A stretch of DNA of 34,516 nucleotides, taken from positions 1 through 34,516 of the forward strand of contig CAJLZE010000015.1 in assembly GCA_905210995.1 (NCBI GenBank), written 5' to 3'. Made by a program: the position numbers and the translations under genes. The notes beneath the pieces are model-generated. The model was not told where the DNA came from. It searched no databases and saw only the letters and a list, made by a program, of their open reading frames with translations. This DNA comes from an uncultured Anaerotruncus sp. Its GTDB lineage: Bacteria > Bacillota > Clostridia > Oscillospirales > CAG-272. Shown in pieces: positions 31,381 through 34,516 of the stretch. The first letter of the stretch is position 1. Each line of letters starts with the position of its first letter.

Positions 31381-31565
31381 CTGTGCTGCCGCATATCCTC
31401 GTCAATGACTTTTTTCACTTTGCCGCCCGGCTGCCTGATCTCCACCGTGGAAAGCTCGTCGATGTAGTCCGCATAGTGGGCCAGCACCTTTTCTGTGGTC
31501 CACTTCTCACCGGCAACGGCGGCTTTGATTGTTTCATAGTCCAGCAGCTTTTCTTGTCCGTCCAT
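31368..31565 (-). pseudogene. ICE-type helix-turn-helix (HTH_16) protein, C-terminus replaced
   Basis: Sixty-five codons: MDGQEKLLDYETIKAAVAGE, then VLAHYADYIDELSTVEI and VKKVIDEDMRQH. This is the small HTH protein found near the regulatory or integrase end of Tn916-like conjugative elements (pattern YExIxAAxxGDxxAxxxVLxHYxxYI). Normal members go on after DEDxRQ; here three foreign codons follow and the frame stops at 31368, where it meets the tail of the NlpC/P60 fragment. So the two ICE genes, normally kilobases apart, are fused tail to tail. Confidence 0.7.
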
Positions 31566-31896
31566 CCTGATACCCCCGTCAGATTGATTTTTTCCATGAT
31601 ACCATATCTGGGAGTATGGAGCCAGAGAAACCGGCGATTTTCTGCTGGTAAATTCTACGCATTTAGAGCGGCACTATGGCGGGGATAGGATAAAACACTC
31701 ACATACCCCGCCGACTATGCGGGAAAAACCTTGAAATATAGGGCTTTTTAAGGCCCTAAATGCGTAGGTTGGTGCTTTGTTGCGATATGCTCCACGGTTA
31801 CGGTGTATTGTTCATATTCTGTTTTCGGGAATCTTTATGAAATCTTCAAAATTGCCCGGTATGCTATCCGTAAAATCAAAGAAAGGACTTGATTAT
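31566..31896. other. Spacer before the lantibiotic immunity operon
   Basis: No gene is visible. It holds a 12-bp inverted repeat, CTACGCATTTAG (31655-31666) and CTAAATGCGTAG (31756-31767), about 90 bases apart, and an inner AGGGC/GCCCT hairpin around 31740-31757. The promoter of the operon should be here, but no clear -35/-10 pair was seen. Confidence 0.5.
31655..31767. repeat. 12-bp inverted repeat, CTACGCATTTAG
   Basis: Perfect 12-bp arms at 31655-31666 and 31756-31767 flank about 89 bases in the spacer between the ICE HTH fragment and the immunity operon. It could be an element end, an oriT feature or a regulator site. Confidence 0.7.
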
Positions 31897-32601
31897 ATGG
31901 ATATGATTTTGAAAACGACTGACCTCTGCAAAAATTTCAAGGGGCAAATGGCGGTAAACAATGTGTCACTGAACATCCGGCGCAACTCGGTTTATGGTCT
32001 GCTGGGGCCGAATGGGGCTGGCAAATCCACGATCTTAAAAATGCTCACCGGCATTTTGCGCCCCACATCGGGAAGCATCGAGTTTGACGGCCACCCGTGG
32101 AAGCGGAATGATCTGGAGCATATCGGTGCTTTGATTGAGATGCCCCCGCTTTACGAAAATCTGACTGCATACGAAAATCTCAAAGTCAGAACTACATTGC
32201 TCGGCCTGGACGATGCACGAATTAACGAGGTATTGCAAATTGTCCAGCTCACGAATACCGGCAAGAAACGGGCCGGGCAGTTTTCTCTTGGTATGAAGCA
32301 GCGGCTTGGTATTGCTATTGCATTGCTGAACAGTCCCCAGCTTTTGATTCTGGATGAACCGACTAACGGCCTTGACCCTTTAGGGATTGAGGAACTTCGA
32401 GAGTTAATTCGCTCTTTTCCCTGCAAAGGGATTACAGTTATTTTGTCCAGCCATATTCTGTCAGAAGTCCAGCAGATTGCAGATCATGTGGGTATCATTG
32501 CTGGCGGCGTCCTTGGATATGAGGGAGAGCTTCGCGCCGGTGAAGATTTGGAACAACTCTTTATGGATGTTATTCGCAGAAATGGTAAGGAGGGATATTA
32601 A
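31897..32601 (+). CDS. Lantibiotic immunity ABC transporter, ATP-binding subunit (MutF/EpiF/NisF-like)
   Basis: A 234-residue ATPase that powers removal of lantibiotic from the membrane. Visible are the start MDMILKTTDLCKNFKGQ, Walker A GLLGPNGAGKSTILK (about 35-49), the Q-loop with glutamate (ALIEMPPLY; immunity ABCs use an E-loop), signature FSLGMKQRLGIAIAL, Walker B LLILDEPTNGLDP and H-loop SSHILSE. Start ATG 31897 has AAAGGA nine bases upstream; longer frames start outside it. The stop TAA directly abuts the next ATG (TAAATG). Base composition is more AT-rich than the core, fitting transfer with the adjacent ICE. Confidence 0.92.
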   Translation: MDMILKTTDLCKNFKGQMAVNNVSLNIRRNSVYGLLGPNGAGKSTILKMLTGILRPTSGSIEFDGHPWKRNDLEHIGALIEMPPLYENLTAYENLKVRTTLLGLDDARINEVLQIVQLTNTGKKRAGQFSLGMKQRLGIAIALLNSPQLLILDEPTNGLDPLGIEELRELIRSFPCKGITVILSSHILSEVQQIADHVGIIAGGVLGYEGELRAGEDLEQLFMDVIRRNGKEGY

Positions 32602-33348
32602 ATGGAGATGGCATATATTCAGGCAGAGAACCTAAAGCATAAGAGAACTTTCACAAAAACGCTGATCGTTCTGGCCCCGTTTGTAACTGCGCTTATGAAC
32701 TTTTTTGCCCCTCTTTGGTTCCAGCTCAATTCTTATAATTGGTGGTATATCCTGCTTTATCCTGGATTCCTTACGCTCACCTGTGCCTTGATTGAACAGC
32801 GGGATAATGGCAAACTAAAATATCGTGCCGTTGCTTCATTGCCTGTTTCGCAGAACAAAGTCTGGAAAGCAAAAATTGGAGTGGCCGGTATTTACTCCTG
32901 TGTGGGGAATTTCATTTTCCTGGCGCTAAATCTGTTGGGCGGTTTTGCAATATTAGTTATCAACGAAATTCCCCTGACAATCGGAATTTGGCAGGCTGCG
33001 GCCGGAACAGCTTGTATTGTCATTGCAAGCCTATGGGAAGTTCCGCTGTGCTTATGGTTATCAAAAAAAGTTGGTATCTTTGTCACGGTTATTCTTAATG
33101 CCGGACTTGGAAGCGTTTTAGGGATTTTCACGGCTACAACCTCTTTGTGGATGATCTGCCCGTATAGCTGGGTGCCGCATCTTATGATTTCCGTGTTAGG
33201 TATTTTGCCTAATGGTGAGCCGGTTGCAGATCAGAGTACGGCAATGGCATTTTGGATGATTATACTTGTATTGGTCATTTCGCTGGCCTGGTTTGCGGCG
33301 CTGTCATTTTTAACTGCAAGATGGTTTGAGAAAAAGGAGGTGGGGTAA
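32602..33348 (+). CDS. Lantibiotic immunity ABC permease, MutE/EpiE family
   Basis: A 248-residue permease with six predicted helices. Typical are the N-terminus (MEMAYIQAENLKHKRTFTKT), LYPGFLTLTCALIEQRDNGK and the region VASLPVSQNKVWKAKI common to the E/G subunits. It follows the F subunit without a gap, and two bases separate it from the G subunit. Together F2EG would pump a lantibiotic back from the membrane to the outside. The specific lantibiotic is not predictable. Confidence 0.9.
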   Translation: MEMAYIQAENLKHKRTFTKTLIVLAPFVTALMNFFAPLWFQLNSYNWWYILLYPGFLTLTCALIEQRDNGKLKYRAVASLPVSQNKVWKAKIGVAGIYSCVGNFIFLALNLLGGFAILVINEIPLTIGIWQAAAGTACIVIASLWEVPLCLWLSKKVGIFVTVILNAGLGSVLGIFTATTSLWMICPYSWVPHLMISVLGILPNGEPVADQSTAMAFWMIILVLVISLAWFAALSFLTARWFEKKEVG

Positions 33349-33350
33349 CT

Positions 33351-34094
33351 ATGGTATCTGTGGTTCGCTGCTGGAAAGCAGAATATCAGAAGTGTAAACA
33401 TAGCATTTTGCTCTATATGCACAGCATGATTCCGATTATATGTGCGGCGATTTTTGCGGGTTACTATCATATATCCAGATGGGAACTGGCAACCAAAATC
33501 AGTGCCTATCTGGAAGTGCTGGCCGTTGCGTTCCCGTTTCTGATCGGCATTATTGTGGGCCTGGTTGTTCAGATCGAAAATCAGGCCGGGCATTATCAGC
33601 TTTTGTTGGGAACAATCCCATCTCGCATGGCAACGTATATTGGTAAACTTGGTTTTCTGATGATCTGTGCTTTTGGCGCAACATTTTTAGCGTTAGGAAC
33701 ATTCGCTGCACTATATAGGGATGCTCCGGCAAGCCTTTACCTGAAAGCAGGGATTCTATTGTTGATTACCATGCTTCCCATTTACCTGATTCATTTGTTT
33801 GTGGGAATGAGCTTCGGAAAAGGTGCATCTATGGGATTGGGAATTGCAGGGAGTTTAATAGCTGCCCTTATGATAACAGGGCTTGGTGACGCTACATGGA
33901 AATATATTCCCTGGGCCTGGGGCGTTCGTGCTATGGATTACACTGTGCTTGCATGGGATAGCCCCCAACTGTATGCACAGGTAAAAACCGATTTTTTCAG
34001 CGGTATGATTATTTCTGTATGCTGCACTGTTTGTCTGCTGATTGCCAGTTTGGTTTGGTTTCATGGTTGGGAGGGAGGTAAAAACAGTGAATAA
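33351..34094 (+). CDS. Lantibiotic immunity ABC permease, MutG family
   Basis: A 247-residue permease with six helices and the G-subunit pattern: VRCWKAEYQKCKHSILLYMH at the start, FLIGIIVGLVVQIENQAGHY, and LLGTIPSRMATYIGKL. ATG 33351 has GGAGGTGGGG upstream, inside the end of the E gene. Its stop overlaps the next gene start by eight bases. It forms the permease pair with the E subunit. Confidence 0.9.
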   Translation: MVSVVRCWKAEYQKCKHSILLYMHSMIPIICAAIFAGYYHISRWELATKISAYLEVLAVAFPFLIGIIVGLVVQIENQAGHYQLLLGTIPSRMATYIGKLGFLMICAFGATFLALGTFAALYRDAPASLYLKAGILLLITMLPIYLIHLFVGMSFGKGASMGLGIAGSLIAALMITGLGDATWKYIPWAWGVRAMDYTVLAWDSPQLYAQVKTDFFSGMIISVCCTVCLLIASLVWFHGWEGGKNSE

Positions 34095-34464
34095 AAAGTG
34101 CCTGTTTGCCGTGGTAATTGTGCTTGTAAGTCTTATATGCTTATCGGCCTGCGGTGCGCTCCGCGATACCGCCGATAAAAATAAGGCGTTAAATGAATCT
34201 CTGCCGTATTATGAGCTGAACGCCGCAAACTATGATGAAATTTCATATAACGGCCTGACATATACCATAACGGATGAATGTCTTGAAATGTCAGAACTGC
34301 AAGAAGAAATCGGGCAGGTATCGAAACGCTTCAAAAATGTGGCGGGGGAAGATTTCAGTTTCGGCTACGTTTACAGTATTGTGGATGTGGATATAAGCAA
34401 TGCCGTAGCTGTAAATATCAACAATGAATATCGGAAAGCTGACATTAAAAATAATGATGAGTAA
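34087..34464 (+). CDS. NisI/SpaI-family lantibiotic immunity lipoprotein
   Basis: A 125-residue lipoprotein: basic start (VNKKCLFAVVIVLVSLICLS read from GTG), lipobox LSACG at about 18-22, then a small beta-rich domain (YDEISYNGLTYTITDECLEM; FSFGYVYSIVDVDISNAVAV) ending NINNEYRKADIKN. Outer-surface immunity lipoproteins of this type bind lantibiotic and spare lipid II. It is at the short end of the family. Start GTG 34087 has GGGAGG upstream and overlaps the G gene by eight bases; a frame open to 34042 lacks a signal at its start. Confidence 0.82.
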   Translation: MNKKCLFAVVIVLVSLICLSACGALRDTADKNKALNESLPYYELNAANYDEISYNGLTYTITDECLEMSELQEEIGQVSKRFKNVAGEDFSFGYVYSIVDVDISNAVAVNINNEYRKADIKNNDE

Positions 34465-34475
34465 CCTCGACAATG

Positions 34476-34484
34476 TGGTATAAT
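34476..34484 (+). promoter_or_regulatory. Extended -10 promoter after the immunity lipoprotein
   Basis: TGG followed by TATAAT (34479-34484), with no good -35. It would drive the gene starting at 34503 separately from the immunity genes. Confidence 0.45.
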
Positions 34485-34502
34485 GGGGCGGGAGGTGATT
34501 TT

Positions 34503-34516
34503 TTGACCCACTTACT
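34503..34516 (+). CDS. Start of a gene, probably a lantibiotic-type response regulator (cut by window end)
   Basis: A GGAGG site (34491-34495) lies seven bases before a TTG codon; the visible codons read Met-Thr-His-Leu and then CT, which must be Leu. Response regulators of lantibiotic immunity operons often begin MTHxLxVxDD, so a two-component regulator is likely by context. With only four full codons this is an inference. Confidence 0.35.

Noticed and set aside
1..34516. CRISPR arrays, rRNA genes, a replication origin.
   Set aside because: No regularly spaced direct repeats, no rRNA-like sequence and no DnaA-box cluster were seen.

Overview
The window looks like a GC-rich chromosome segment of a Gram-positive, gut-type member of the Clostridia. 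The evidence is meso-DAP and peptidoglycan genes, lipoproteins, TM-anchored surface proteins, BlaI/M56 and Rrf2 regulators, a DUF5685 protein, and strong sigma-A promoters that nearly all have a 17-bp spacer. No species marker is present, so the exact lineage is not determined. Gene functions come from reading conserved motifs by eye; no database search was run.

Bases 1-18,270 are a dense core region, almost all on the minus strand. One run holds murD, murI, a methionine gamma-lyase-family enzyme, a lipoprotein and a cysteine desulfurase cut by the window edge. A plus-strand LURP-one-like gene with a textbook promoter stands divergent to it. Next is a transcription unit of DUF5685 protein, J-domain protein, small membrane protein and Ig-like surface protein. 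Then come wecB, a BlaI/M56 pair with visible operators, a cysK-mnmA-Rrf2 sulfur operon with a palindromic operator, a frameshifted membrane protein gene, dapF and tRNA-Glu(CTC).

Bases 18,270-23,400 are an AT-richer accessory patch beginning at the tRNA-Glu gene. It holds a coiled-coil orphan, an AraC-type regulator with a GNAT-like C-terminus, a small HTH protein divergent from a LexA/CI-like repressor (S24 protease), and gene debris. The debris includes the C-terminus of a DUF6273 protein, a reverse-transcriptase-like tail, a possible IS3 transposase tail and the C-terminus of a large serine recombinase. The DUF6273 and RT-like pieces in this order suggest a decayed diversity-generating retroelement.

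Bases 23,400-30,000 return to GC-rich chromosome: an ECF S component and a MATE exporter, a CpsB-type PHP phosphatase followed by a small unknown gene and a second diverged copy of the phosphatase 3' end, a 579-residue double-HTH protein, and a TM-anchored secreted protein.

Bases 30,050-34,516 are a scar of an integrative conjugative element. An ABC exporter gene is truncated and abuts a headless NlpC/P60 conjugation protein and a tailless ICE-type HTH protein. After it comes a lantibiotic self-protection operon (F, E, G and I type genes) and the first codons of what is probably its response regulator. No lantibiotic precursor or modification enzyme is in view, so this looks like stand-alone immunity.
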